DNA of 24,628 nt, taken from an uncultured Agathobacter sp. Its GTDB lineage: Bacteria; Bacillota; Clostridia; Lachnospirales; Lachnospiraceae. Location of the stretch: NCBI GenBank assembly GCA_934358675.1, contig CAKRKX010000031.1:1-24628 (forward strand), in the 5' to 3' direction. This document shows positions 7,378-14,187 of this stretch, piece after piece. The notes under the pieces were generated by a model. The model was not told the origin of the DNA. It did no database searches and saw only the letters and a program-made list of their open reading frames with translations. Numbering within the stretch: the first letter of the stretch is position 1; every line of letters starts with the position of its first letter. Made by a program: the position numbers and the translations under genes.

Positions 7378-8589
7378 CTACAATCTCGTTGGAAACTTTC
7401 CTTTTGTATCAAGACTGATTTCCCTTGACTGTAATTCTGCCATGGTGACCTGATTCACCCGTTCTCTGGTGTCAATATCAGGAATTTCGTCATTCATTAT
7501 GTTATATAGTGCCTGAACCTTTTCTTCTACCGGGTAATCTTTGTATTTCTGGAGCCACCAGAAAAGCATGAGATTTAAGTCAAGGTATTTAATCGAAAAT
7601 GCCCTGCCTTTGTATCTGTCAAGGTATGATTCCATACCGCTGTGGAGGCTGTTGACTTTTGCAAGGTTGTATTTCCCTGCGGTATGCTGTCCCGCCGGGA
7701 CAACTTCGTGTCTGGCTTTAGTTCCATAGAGCACACGGTTATATGCATTGTGGTCATCTGTGACAAGTACGTTGCTCCTGTCAGGGATAAACCTCGGTTT
7801 CAGCTTGCTCTTTGCCATTGCCTTTTCCAGCCTTCCAACGGCAACAGGCTCAATATAGAGTTCTCCTGTGGTGTCAATCAGGGTGAGGATGCAGATCTGC
7901 TCATTGCTGATGCCGCGTTTTACTTTTTCTGACTCTCCTGAGAGCAGGTATTCCAAAAAATCTGGTTCCTCTTTTTGTAACCTGTCATATAAACCAGCCT
8001 GCTGTAAATATTCCACCCGTTGAGCATAGTTCCTGTGATGACGCGGCATTCGGTGAAGGATGTAAATAAAGAATTCCGGGCTGCGTTTGCCCTTGAAGGA
8101 TGCCCGGTAATAGTATTCGTCCGCTTCGGCGAGTCCTTTGAAAAGGTCACTGTAGCCATACATAGTTGCGATTGCCTGATTCACTTTGATTTTACATAGC
8201 CAGGCGGTGCTTACGGAGATATGGGCATCTGCTGCAATCATGGGAAGGGAGTGATCATAAACAATCCCCCGTATGACTGTTTTCCATTGTTCACTGGTGA
8301 GATGGGTGTACCTGAGACTGTCTCCATGGTTTTCGCTGAATGTTTTACGACAATCCTTGCAGATATAGCGCTGCATGCCAGAAGAAGTGCATCCATGTTT
8401 TTTGTAATGGGTGCTCTTACAGTAGGGACAGCAGGAGAATTTGGATTTGCCTGCTTGGGGCTGTACCCTTGGAGAGTCAGAACTGCTTTCAGAACTTTCT
8501 TTTGCTTTCAACTGCGTTTGTAACTGTTCCAGTTCTTCTAGGGAAAGACTGTCAATAAACTCCTGTAGTTCTTTGTCTGTCAATGCCAT
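7378..8589 (-). CDS. IS1595-type transposase, outer copy
   Basis: This is a 403-residue DDE transposase and the first gene inside the right end. A coiled N-terminus is followed by a zinc ribbon at C54/C57 and C77/C80 (CPYCKS, QRYICKDCRKTF). The catalytic residues are D157 in AEADEYYY, D278 in VTDDHNAYN, and N313/H316 in VNSLHSGME. Glu320 occupies the place of the Lys kept in the inner copy and usual in the family. Both copies share SFKGKR, RMPRHHR or RLPRHHR, YLDLxLMxFWWLxK and a final DTKG. AGGAG nine bases before the ATG supports the start. A terminator-like hairpin lies between the element's end and this gene. Whether the Lys-to-Glu change leaves it active cannot be told from sequence. Confidence 0.88.
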   Translation of the reverse strand: MALTDKELQEFIDSLSLEELEQLQTQLKAKESSESSSDSPRVQPQAGKSKFSCCPYCKSTHYKKHGCTSSGMQRYICKDCRKTFSENHGDSLRYTHLTSEQWKTVIRGIVYDHSLPMIAADAHISVSTAWLCKIKVNQAIATMYGYSDLFKGLAEADEYYYRASFKGKRSPEFFIYILHRMPRHHRNYAQRVEYLQQAGLYDRLQKEEPDFLEYLLSGESEKVKRGISNEQICILTLIDTTGELYIEPVAVGRLEKAMAKSKLKPRFIPDRSNVLVTDDHNAYNRVLYGTKARHEVVPAGQHTAGKYNLAKVNSLHSGMESYLDRYKGRAFSIKYLDLNLMLFWWLQKYKDYPVEEKVQALYNIMNDEIPDIDTRERVNQVTMAELQSREISLDTKGKFPTRL

Positions 8590-8657
8590 AAACTTCCACT
8601 CCTTTTATAAAATAAATATTTTCTTATTCTTACTAAAGTGTAGTTTTTCAGGACGTG

Positions 8658-8691
8658 AAAAAAGGCTCTCCAGAAGTTCTGGAAAGCCTTT
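8658..8691 (-). terminator. Inward-facing terminator near the right end of the transposon
   Basis: On the minus strand AAAGGCTTTCCAG pairs with CTGGAGAGCCTTT and is followed by T6. It lies between the right inverted repeat and the outer transposase, so it would stop transcripts entering from outside the element. The transposase promoter should then lie in the short AT-rich 8590-8657 spacer; I see no strong match there. Confidence 0.7.
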
Positions 8692-8770
8692 GTATATGGT
8701 ATTTAATTTTTACATTGCATGCATGATTTGTGAAATGTATATTTATACTGTTGAGTTAAGAAACACACAA

Positions 8771-8784
8771 TTCTGAAAAGGGAG
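8771..8784 (-). repeat. Right terminal inverted repeat
   Basis: TTCTGAAAAGGGAG on the plus strand is the exact reverse complement of 2237-2250. The further inward sequence keeps partial similarity to the left end. Confidence 0.85.
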
Positions 8785-8792
8785 TTTATTTT
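8785..8792. repeat. Right target-site duplication, tttatttt
   Basis: It is identical to 2229-2236 and directly abuts the right inverted repeat. Confidence 0.8.
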
Positions 8793-8806
8793 TTACTGTG
8801 GTAAAA
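8791..8806. promoter_or_regulatory. Inverted repeat at the transposon junction, possible operator
   Basis: TTTTAC-TGTG-GTAAAA is a perfect inverted repeat 33 bases before the start of the XRE-like gene, and it overlaps the right target-site copy by two bases. Its position is right for an operator of that regulator. Joining the two flanks shows the palindrome existed before the insertion. Confidence 0.4.
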
Positions 8807-8838
8807 CAATATATCATTCATATATGGAGGAAATCGAT

Positions 8839-9471
8839 ATGTTTTACAGAGATGTTATCAACAGAGATAAAGTTAGTAAACTACTGAAAGACGCAATGTT
8901 GAGACAGTATGGAACTGTTAAGGAATATGCAAGTCAGACCGGGCAGGAGTATAAAAAAGTGCAGTCTTGGACTAGTGGAAAAAGATTACCTGAATTGGAG
9001 GATACCATTGCAACTTGTAATATTTTAGATATTCCATTGGAATACGCATTGGTAGGATCCAATAGGGAACTTAATTATTTGGAGAATGATACTGAGACAG
9101 AAGATGAATATGCATTGAAAGCTAGATTTATGTATCCAAATTTACTTTTTGTGGATGTTGCGTTGTTGATTCCATTATTGAGCATGGATAAGTTAATGGA
9201 TATCGTTTATAGAGTTATTGATTGTAATGATAGTTTTTATGTGTATAATTTATTTAGACATTCAATAAAGGGTGAATCGGAAGAATGGAAGTTTTGCATA
9301 TATTGTCTGCAACAAAGGAATAGCCCTCTAGTATATGGAGTAGAAAAAATAAACGCGACACGAGTTGAAATTCAAGAATGGAATATGAAGTATCTAAAAA
9401 GGAAAAAAGCTTTTTTTGATAATTATAAAGCGTTAAACAGTACGATAAATATTTTTTCACATTCAATTTAA
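8839..9471 (+). CDS. XRE-like DNA-binding protein with a long C-terminal domain
   Basis: This is a 210-residue protein. Residues 8-65 look like a Cro/CI-type helix-turn-helix, with GTVKEYASQTGQEYKKVQSW as the turn region and GKRLPELEDTIATCNILDI after it. The C-terminal 140 residues are helical and of no family I recognise. The frame also opens at an ATG at 8824, but that ATG overlaps the GGAGG that serves the ATG at 8839, so I use 8839. The gene is very AT-rich, unlike the next gene 13 bases downstream. Short spacing suggests co-transcription with the nucleoside phosphorylase family gene. Regulation of that gene is possible but unproven. Confidence 0.7.
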   Translation: MFYRDVINRDKVSKLLKDAMLRQYGTVKEYASQTGQEYKKVQSWTSGKRLPELEDTIATCNILDIPLEYALVGSNRELNYLENDTETEDEYALKARFMYPNLLFVDVALLIPLLSMDKLMDIVYRVIDCNDSFYVYNLFRHSIKGESEEWKFCIYCLQQRNSPLVYGVEKINATRVEIQEWNMKYLKRKKAFFDNYKALNSTINIFSHSI

Positions 9472-9484
9472 TAGGAGATCAAAC

Positions 9485-10231
9485 ATGATAATCAACGCAT
9501 TTGACAACTCAGAAGTAATATTCGGACCGAAGGACTTTTACGGTGAACAAAAACATTTATGCGAGAAATGCATGATCATATTTTCTGAATTGATCTTCGA
9601 TTATATGCTCGAAATCTATACGCATGAGACTGTCGGTACCATAAGGTGCTGCAACGGAATTACGCCGGTATATGTATTTGAAATAGAAGGCATGAAGATC
9701 GCAGGCTATTTGAGCCATATCGGATCAGCGTTGGCGGGAAGCGATGCGATCGATGCAAACTGGCTGACCGGTGCCGACAAGTTTATTATGTTTGGATCGG
9801 CCGGCTCGCTGGACAGCGATGCAACGACCGGAAAATTTGTTATTCCGACGGAAAGCTACCGGGAGGAGGGATTCAGTTACCATTATGCGTCGCCTGCTGA
9901 TTACATAAAGATAAAGAATTCGGATATGGTAAAAAGCATATTTGATGAATTGAAACTCCCGAGTGTTCAGGGAAAAGTCTGGACAACGGATGCTATCTAT
10001 CGAGAAACAACAGCGAAGCTCGATGCAAGAAAAAGCGAGGGCTGCATTGCTGTCGAGATGGAACTTGCAGGTGTTCAGGCTGTGTGTGATTTTTACGGTT
10101 GGGAATTGTATGATTTTCTTGTTACGGGTGATGTTCTCGATCAGGCAGTTTATGATGTTTCGGGATTTGCACATGCCAATCATGGTGTGGAGAAACTATA
10201 TATTGCAATTGAGATTGCAAAGAGAGTATAG
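9485..10231 (+). CDS. Nucleoside phosphorylase / nucleosidase family enzyme
   Basis: This is a 248-residue member of the PNP/UDP phosphorylase superfamily, whose enzymes cleave the glycosidic bond of nucleosides. Visible landmarks, in order, are SHIGSALAGSDAI (about 77-89), the phosphate- or base-site FGSAGSLD (103-110), YREEGFSYHY (125-134), the substrate loop TTDAIYRET (167-175), the ribose-binding VEMEL (190-194), and TGD (214-216), where the catalytic Asp of the family lies. AGGAG with good spacing supports the ATG. Substrate (purine nucleoside, uridine or methylthioadenosine) cannot be decided from motifs. Its base composition is higher in G+C than its neighbours, so it may have a different history from the regulator before it. 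Confidence 0.85.
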   Translation: MIINAFDNSEVIFGPKDFYGEQKHLCEKCMIIFSELIFDYMLEIYTHETVGTIRCCNGITPVYVFEIEGMKIAGYLSHIGSALAGSDAIDANWLTGADKFIMFGSAGSLDSDATTGKFVIPTESYREEGFSYHYASPADYIKIKNSDMVKSIFDELKLPSVQGKVWTTDAIYRETTAKLDARKSEGCIAVEMELAGVQAVCDFYGWELYDFLVTGDVLDQAVYDVSGFAHANHGVEKLYIAIEIAKRV

Positions 10232-10276
10232 AATAGGTCTTGTAAATCTGAAAATCAATCGAGAGGTATTGGTAAT

Positions 10277-10459
10277 ATGCGTGGTTCAATAGAAAATGTA
10301 TCACAACTGCAGAAACCGTTGAATGATTTGCAATTGGAAAACCAGATATCAAAAAATATATTGGACAAGGCAGGATTGCCATATCATCATAAGGAAATAG
10401 CGGCATTTGTTTTATCAAATGGCTCTAGTTTGGCTCTATTTGTGGGCGGAGTAATATAA
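10277..10459 (+). CDS. Doubtful small ORF
   Basis: This is a 60-codon frame in the 267-base gap between the phosphorylase and amidohydrolase genes. GAGAGG lies ten bases before its ATG. The product shows no signal peptide, motif or family I recognise. The C-terminus (SSLALFVGGVI) is mildly hydrophobic but too short to be a membrane segment. It could be a real small protein, a remnant or chance. Confidence 0.3.
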   Translation: MRGSIENVSQLQKPLNDLQLENQISKNILDKAGLPYHHKEIAAFVLSNGSSLALFVGGVI

Positions 10460-10498
10460 AAAATGTGTGTTGAGAATTCATAGTAGGAGGAAACAAAA

Positions 10499-11341
10499 AT
10501 GTTTAAGGTTGCGATATTACAAAAACGTTCCATTCATGCACAAATAGATAAAAATATTGAAAGTATCATTATGGCAATGAAAGAGGCTTCGGAAAACCAG
10601 GCGGATATTCTGTTGCTGCCGGAATGTTTTATTACAGGATATGATTTGCCTATGTCATATGAAAAAAGTATTGCAGATGATGATCTAAGAATTGCAAAAA
10701 TATGTGAGTATGCTAAAAAATATAAGATAGGCGTAGTACTTACTGCGTTTACAAAAGGCAATAAGCAACCGCAGAACTCAGCCTTTGTTATCAATAAATC
10801 GGGCAATATATTGATGAAGTATTCTAAGGTACATACATGTGATTTTGCAGATGAAAGAAATGTTGAATCAGGGAAAGAGTTTAAGGTGTGCGATTTTGAA
10901 GGAATACAATTAGGCATTATGATCTGTTATGACAGAGAGTACCCGGAAAGCGCAAGAATACTGATGCTAAAAGGTGCAGAAGTTATTCTTGTACCGAATG
11001 ATTGCGGTTCTATGCAACCAAGAATCAGAGCGCTGTCTACAAGAGCATATGAAAATATGGTTGCAGTTGCTATGGCAAATCCGAATGGAGATAATGCTGG
11101 ATGTTCCTGCGCATTTAGTCCCATTTGCTGGGATAGAAACGGGGAATGTGTTGATAACACAGTTTTGCTGGCTGACGATAAGACAGAGGGGATTTTATAT
11201 GCGGAGCTTGATATGGAAGCTATCAGAGAATATAGGAATCGGGAAATGTTAGGAAACACATTTCGTAAGGTAGAAGCATACAGTCAGTTGTTAAGTAAAG
11301 AAATCAAGAAACCATTTATAAGGGATGGTCGGAATAGATAA
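10499..11341 (+). CDS. Nitrilase-superfamily carbon-nitrogen hydrolase
   Basis: This is a 280-residue amidohydrolase with the complete catalytic triad of the superfamily: E42 in LLLPECF, K110 in YSKVHTC and C143 in MICYDREYPE. Length matches stand-alone members. Such enzymes hydrolyse amides or N-carbamoyl compounds in the cytoplasm; no signal peptide is seen. The nearest style is N-carbamoylputrescine amidase or omega-amidase, but the substrate is not determined. AGGAGG nine bases before the ATG gives a clear start. The following region contains only fragments, so it is probably transcribed alone or with the small ORF before it. Confidence 0.88.
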   Translation: MFKVAILQKRSIHAQIDKNIESIIMAMKEASENQADILLLPECFITGYDLPMSYEKSIADDDLRIAKICEYAKKYKIGVVLTAFTKGNKQPQNSAFVINKSGNILMKYSKVHTCDFADERNVESGKEFKVCDFEGIQLGIMICYDREYPESARILMLKGAEVILVPNDCGSMQPRIRALSTRAYENMVAVAMANPNGDNAGCSCAFSPICWDRNGECVDNTVLLADDKTEGILYAELDMEAIREYRNREMLGNTFRKVEAYSQLLSKEIKKPFIRDGRNR

Positions 11342-11351
11342 ACCAGGAGGA

Positions 11352-11408
11352 GAGTGTTTTAAGTCGTTAGGATTAAAAAGAGGAACAGTACAGCTTGGTA
11401 AAATTTAG
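11352..11408 (+). pseudogene. Possible remnant of a GrpB-like gene
   Basis: After an AGGAGG site the frame reads LGLKRGTVQL within 20 codons and then stops. That string resembles the start of GrpB/UPF0157 proteins (LGLKRGTVKL), but no ATG lies in place and nothing follows. The resemblance is short, so this is a tentative call. Confidence 0.3.
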
Positions 11409-11477
11409 GAGTTTAGTTGAGTGCAAAGCATTGGTAAGATTAATGTCACAAATGGGGGCATTTATCACGGAATAGGC

Positions 11478-11508
11478 TTGCGCTCAAGTATACTTGAGTT
11501 GGTATAAT
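11478..11508 (+). promoter_or_regulatory. MerR-type promoter with 19-base spacer
   Basis: TTGCGC (11478-11483) and TATAAT (11503-11508) are 19 bases apart. The spacer holds the perfect 16-base palindrome CTCAAGTATACTTGAG, which begins in the -35 element. Overlong spacers carrying a central dyad are the hallmark of promoters activated by MerR-family regulators, which untwist the DNA. It drives the aldo/keto reductase. No MerR gene is in the window. Confidence 0.8.
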
Positions 11509-11545
11509 AATAGCAATCAAAGGATTTGTATAGCAGGAGGTAATG

Positions 11546-12532
11546 ATGTATACAGCAGACGAAAAACGATATGATACAATGAAGTACAACCGATGCGGCA
11601 AAAGCGGTCTGAAGCTGCCGATTGTATCACTTGGATTCTGGCACAATTTTGGCGATTTTTCTTCTTATGACAATATGAAACAGATGTGCTTTACCGCATT
11701 TGATCATGGTATCACACACTTTGATCTGGCAAATAATTACGGACCGGAAGCCGGCAGTGCGGAGAAGCACCTCGGCATGATCCTTAAAGAGGAACTGGGG
11801 GCATACCGCGATGAACTGTTCATCAGCACCAAAGCCGGATATGACATGTGGAAAGGCCCTTATGGGGACTGGGGCAGCCGAAAGTATCTGATTGCGAGTC
11901 TTGATCAGAGTTTAAAACGCCTCGGTCTTGATTATGTGGATATTTTTTATCATCACAGAATGGACCCGAATACGCCTCTTGAGGAGACCATGGGCGCATT
12001 GGATCAGATTGTAAAAAGCGGAAAAGCTTTATATGCCGGTCTGTCAAATTATGACGGAGAGACTATGAAGAAGGCGTGCGAAATTCTGGACAGTCTGAAA
12101 TGCCCGTTTGTTATCAATCAGAATTCTTACAATATCTTTAATCGTACCATTGAGAACAACGGCTTAAAACAGGCGGCAAGAGAGTGTGGCAAAGGTATTA
12201 TTTCGTTCAGCCCACTGGCGCAGGGCATGCTCACGGACCGTTATTTAAACGGAATTCCGGAGGACAGCAGAATCATGACGGATGGAAGATTCCTGCACAA
12301 GGATCAGCTTGATGCACGGCTGGATCAGATCCGGAGATTAAATGATCTGGCAGCACAAAGGGGCGAGACGCTGGCACAGATGGCGCTCAAGTGGGTGGTA
12401 AAAGATGATGATGTGACAAGTGTACTGATCGGGGCATCGAAGCCGCAGCAGATCCTCGAGAATCTGAAAGTGATGCAGGCTGCCGATTTCACGAAGGAAG
12501 AACTGGCCTTAATCGACGAAATTTCAATGTAA
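11546..12532 (+). CDS. Aldo/keto reductase, YghZ-type
   Basis: This is a 328-residue NADPH-dependent aldo/keto reductase. The catalytic tetrad is visible: D60 in FDLANNYG, Y65 in the same motif, K96 in STKAGYD and H137 in YHHRMDP. The segment WKGPYGDWGSRKYL and the N-terminal MKYNRCGKSGLKLP are characteristic of the YghZ/L-glyceraldehyde-3-phosphate reductase branch (AKR14), which detoxifies aldehydes. Two adjacent ATGs exist; the second is better spaced from AGGAGG. The MerR-type promoter upstream fits induction by a reactive aldehyde or similar stress. The substrate is inferred from family only. Confidence 0.88.
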   Translation: MYTADEKRYDTMKYNRCGKSGLKLPIVSLGFWHNFGDFSSYDNMKQMCFTAFDHGITHFDLANNYGPEAGSAEKHLGMILKEELGAYRDELFISTKAGYDMWKGPYGDWGSRKYLIASLDQSLKRLGLDYVDIFYHHRMDPNTPLEETMGALDQIVKSGKALYAGLSNYDGETMKKACEILDSLKCPFVINQNSYNIFNRTIENNGLKQAARECGKGIISFSPLAQGMLTDRYLNGIPEDSRIMTDGRFLHKDQLDARLDQIRRLNDLAAQRGETLAQMALKWVVKDDDVTSVLIGASKPQQILENLKVMQAADFTKEELALIDEISM

Positions 12533-12594
12533 AAAAGGCTATGCGGTTACGAATGTAAGGGCATGCATGAAAACACTGAGTCACAAGATTTCTC

Positions 12595-12633
12595 TTGACA
12601 ATTAATCGGATAAGGATTAAATTAACGTTAATT
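12595..12633 (+). promoter_or_regulatory. Promoter and overlapping palindrome of the symporter gene
   Basis: TTGACA (12595-12600), a 17-base spacer and TAAATT (12618-12623) form a strong promoter. AATTAACGTTAATT, a perfect 14-base palindrome at 12620-12633, overlaps the -10 and the expected start site, the position of a repressor operator. Confidence 0.65.
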
Positions 12634-12643
12634 AAATATTTCA

Positions 12644-12688
12644 AGACAAAAGAGCGATGTGGTTCACATATCGCTCTTTTTGTCTTTT
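12644..12688 (+). terminator. Terminator-like leader hairpin before the symporter gene
   Basis: AGACAAAAGAGCGAT pairs with ATCGCTCTTTTTGTCT (one bulge) around a short loop, and T-rich sequence runs straight into the ribosome binding site. It lies between the promoter and the start codon, so it may act as an attenuator. No antiterminator or known riboswitch is recognisable. It could instead be a plain terminator for the upstream aldo/keto reductase, whose stop is 112 bases before. Confidence 0.6.
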
Positions 12689-12711
12689 GGAGGAAAGGGA
12701 GAAAATGGAAT

Positions 12712-14106
12712 ATGGAAAAATTAAGCAGTATGATCTCAACAATTGATGACTTCGTCTGGGGACCGGTGATGCTGATCCTGTTGGTTGGAACCGGTATTTT
12801 CCTGACATTTCGAACGAGATTTCTGACCTGGAGAAATCTTGGGTATGCACTAAAAAGTACATTGAGTAAGGAAGCGCGCACCAAGAGCCGCGGCGAGGGT
12901 GATGTATCACCGTTCTCGGCACTCACCACGGCGCTTGCCGCAACGATTGGAACCGGCAATATCGTTGGTGTTGCGACAGCAATGGTTTCCGGAGGTCCGG
13001 GAGCACTCGTTTGGATGTGGATATCTGCCGCATTTGGTCTGACTTCGAAATTCTCGGAGTGCATGCTTGCGATAAAGTACCGTGAGGTCAATGAAAAAGG
13101 CGAGATGAGCGGCGGACCGATGTATACAATGAAAAAAGGAATCAAGAACAAGAAACTCGGTTCCACGCTCGCATGGCTTTTTGCGTTGTTTGCAGTGATT
13201 GCGTCTTTTGGAATCGGAAACATGACGCAGGGTAATTCGATTTCCGGTGCCCTTAAATCGACTTTTCATGTACCGACATGGGCAAGCGGAAGTGTAATCA
13301 CGGTATTGGCATTACTTATCATTGTAGGAGGAATCAAGTCGATTGCAAAGGTTTCATCGGTTGTTGTTCCTCTTATGGCAATCTTCTATGTGATCTGCGG
13401 ACTGATCGTAATCTTTGGAAATCTTTCCAATCTTCCTGCCGGTCTTGCAATGATCTTTAAGATGGCATTTTCGGTAGAAGCTGTTGGCGGCGGTCTTTGC
13501 GGAACGATCGTTGCATCCATGATGAATGCGATGCGGTATGGTGTTGCGAGAGGCGTTTTCTCTAATGAAGCCGGAATGGGTTCGGCAGCAATTACAGCGG
13601 CTGCAGCGACAACGGATAATCCGGTTCGTCAGGGCTACATAAATATGACAGGTACATTCTGGGATACAATCGTTGTCTGTACGATTACCGGTCTTGCAAT
13701 CGCTTCGTCCGGTGTGCTTGGCATGACGGATGCAGCAGGCGAATATTTGACAGGATCGGATATTACGATCGCGGCATTTGAGACGGTGCTCGGCTCCGCT
13801 GGAGGATGGCTCGTTACGATCGGAATCGCATTATTTGCCTTTTCGACCATCCTTGGTTGGGAGTATCACGGAGAAAAAGCATTTGAATATCTGCTGGGGA
13901 CACATAAATACAATATGATTTACAGAGTTGTATTTTCGCTGGTTGTGTATTTTGGATGTACACAGACGCTTAGCCTTGTATGGAATTTCTCGGATATCGC
14001 CAATGCGCTGATGGCAATCCCGAACCTGATCTGCATGCTGATTTTAAGTGGTGAGATCGCACATGATATTCAGGCGTTTCAGCCGGAAATTGATAAGAAA
14101 AAATAG
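12712..14106 (+). CDS. Sodium/alanine symporter family transporter (AGCS)
   Basis: This is a 464-residue membrane protein of the alanine or glycine:cation symporter family, which imports small amino acids with Na+ (or H+). Family landmarks are FLTFRTRFLTWRNL near the N-terminus, ALTTALAATIGTGNIVGVATA, GGPGALVWMW, SGGPMYTMKKG, and RGVFSNEAGMGSAAITAAAA in the middle. About ten hydrophobic segments can be seen. The frame extends upstream to a TTG at 12595, but that covers the promoter and the leader hairpin; ATG 12712 has GGGAG nine bases before it. Regulation is suggested by the palindrome over the promoter and by the leader hairpin. Confidence 0.92.
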   Translation: MEKLSSMISTIDDFVWGPVMLILLVGTGIFLTFRTRFLTWRNLGYALKSTLSKEARTKSRGEGDVSPFSALTTALAATIGTGNIVGVATAMVSGGPGALVWMWISAAFGLTSKFSECMLAIKYREVNEKGEMSGGPMYTMKKGIKNKKLGSTLAWLFALFAVIASFGIGNMTQGNSISGALKSTFHVPTWASGSVITVLALLIIVGGIKSIAKVSSVVVPLMAIFYVICGLIVIFGNLSNLPAGLAMIFKMAFSVEAVGGGLCGTIVASMMNAMRYGVARGVFSNEAGMGSAAITAAAATTDNPVRQGYINMTGTFWDTIVVCTITGLAIASSGVLGMTDAAGEYLTGSDITIAAFETVLGSAGGWLVTIGIALFAFSTILGWEYHGEKAFEYLLGTHKYNMIYRVVFSLVVYFGCTQTLSLVWNFSDIANALMAIPNLICMLILSGEIAHDIQAFQPEIDKKK

Positions 14107-14125
14107 CAAAATTCAAAAGAAATAA

Positions 14126-14154
14126 TTTACTTTCTGTTAAGAATATGTTATGAT
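14126..14154 (+). promoter_or_regulatory. Sigma-A-type promoter for the secreted peptidase
   Basis: TTTACT (14126-14131), a 17-base spacer and TATGAT (14149-14154) lie 33 bases before the start codon, and AGGAGG precedes the ATG. Confidence 0.65.
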
Positions 14155-14187
14155 TGAGTAACAGAATTGTAACAATTAGGAGGAAGT

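Larger units (their letters stand above)
2237..8784 (-). mobile_element. IS1595-type transposon with cargo (6,548 bp)
   Basis: The element is bounded by CTCCCTTTTCAGAA at 2237-2250 and its exact reverse complement at 8771-8784. The similarity continues inward as GTGT with short gaps. Both ends are flanked by the same 8-base direct repeat. Inside are five minus-strand genes: two IS1595-like transposases, an Mrr-like nuclease between them, a secreted Ig-like protein and a Cys-repeat protein. I saw no further copies of the terminal repeat inside, so this looks like one unit and not two insertion sequences flanking cargo. IS1595-family elements carrying passenger genes are known; this combination is not one I recognise. 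Removing the element and one repeat copy leaves an intact intergenic spacer. Confidence 0.85.

Noticed and set aside
2237..8784. Composite transposon made of two separate IS1595 insertion sequences
   Set aside because: The two transposases are adjacent at one side and do not flank the cargo. No internal copy of the terminal repeat was seen, and only the outer ends carry the 8-base duplication.
12595..12711. N-terminal extension of the symporter from a TTG
   Set aside because: It would translate the promoter and the terminator-like hairpin, and family members start at MEKLSS-like positions. ATG 12712 has a proper ribosome binding site.
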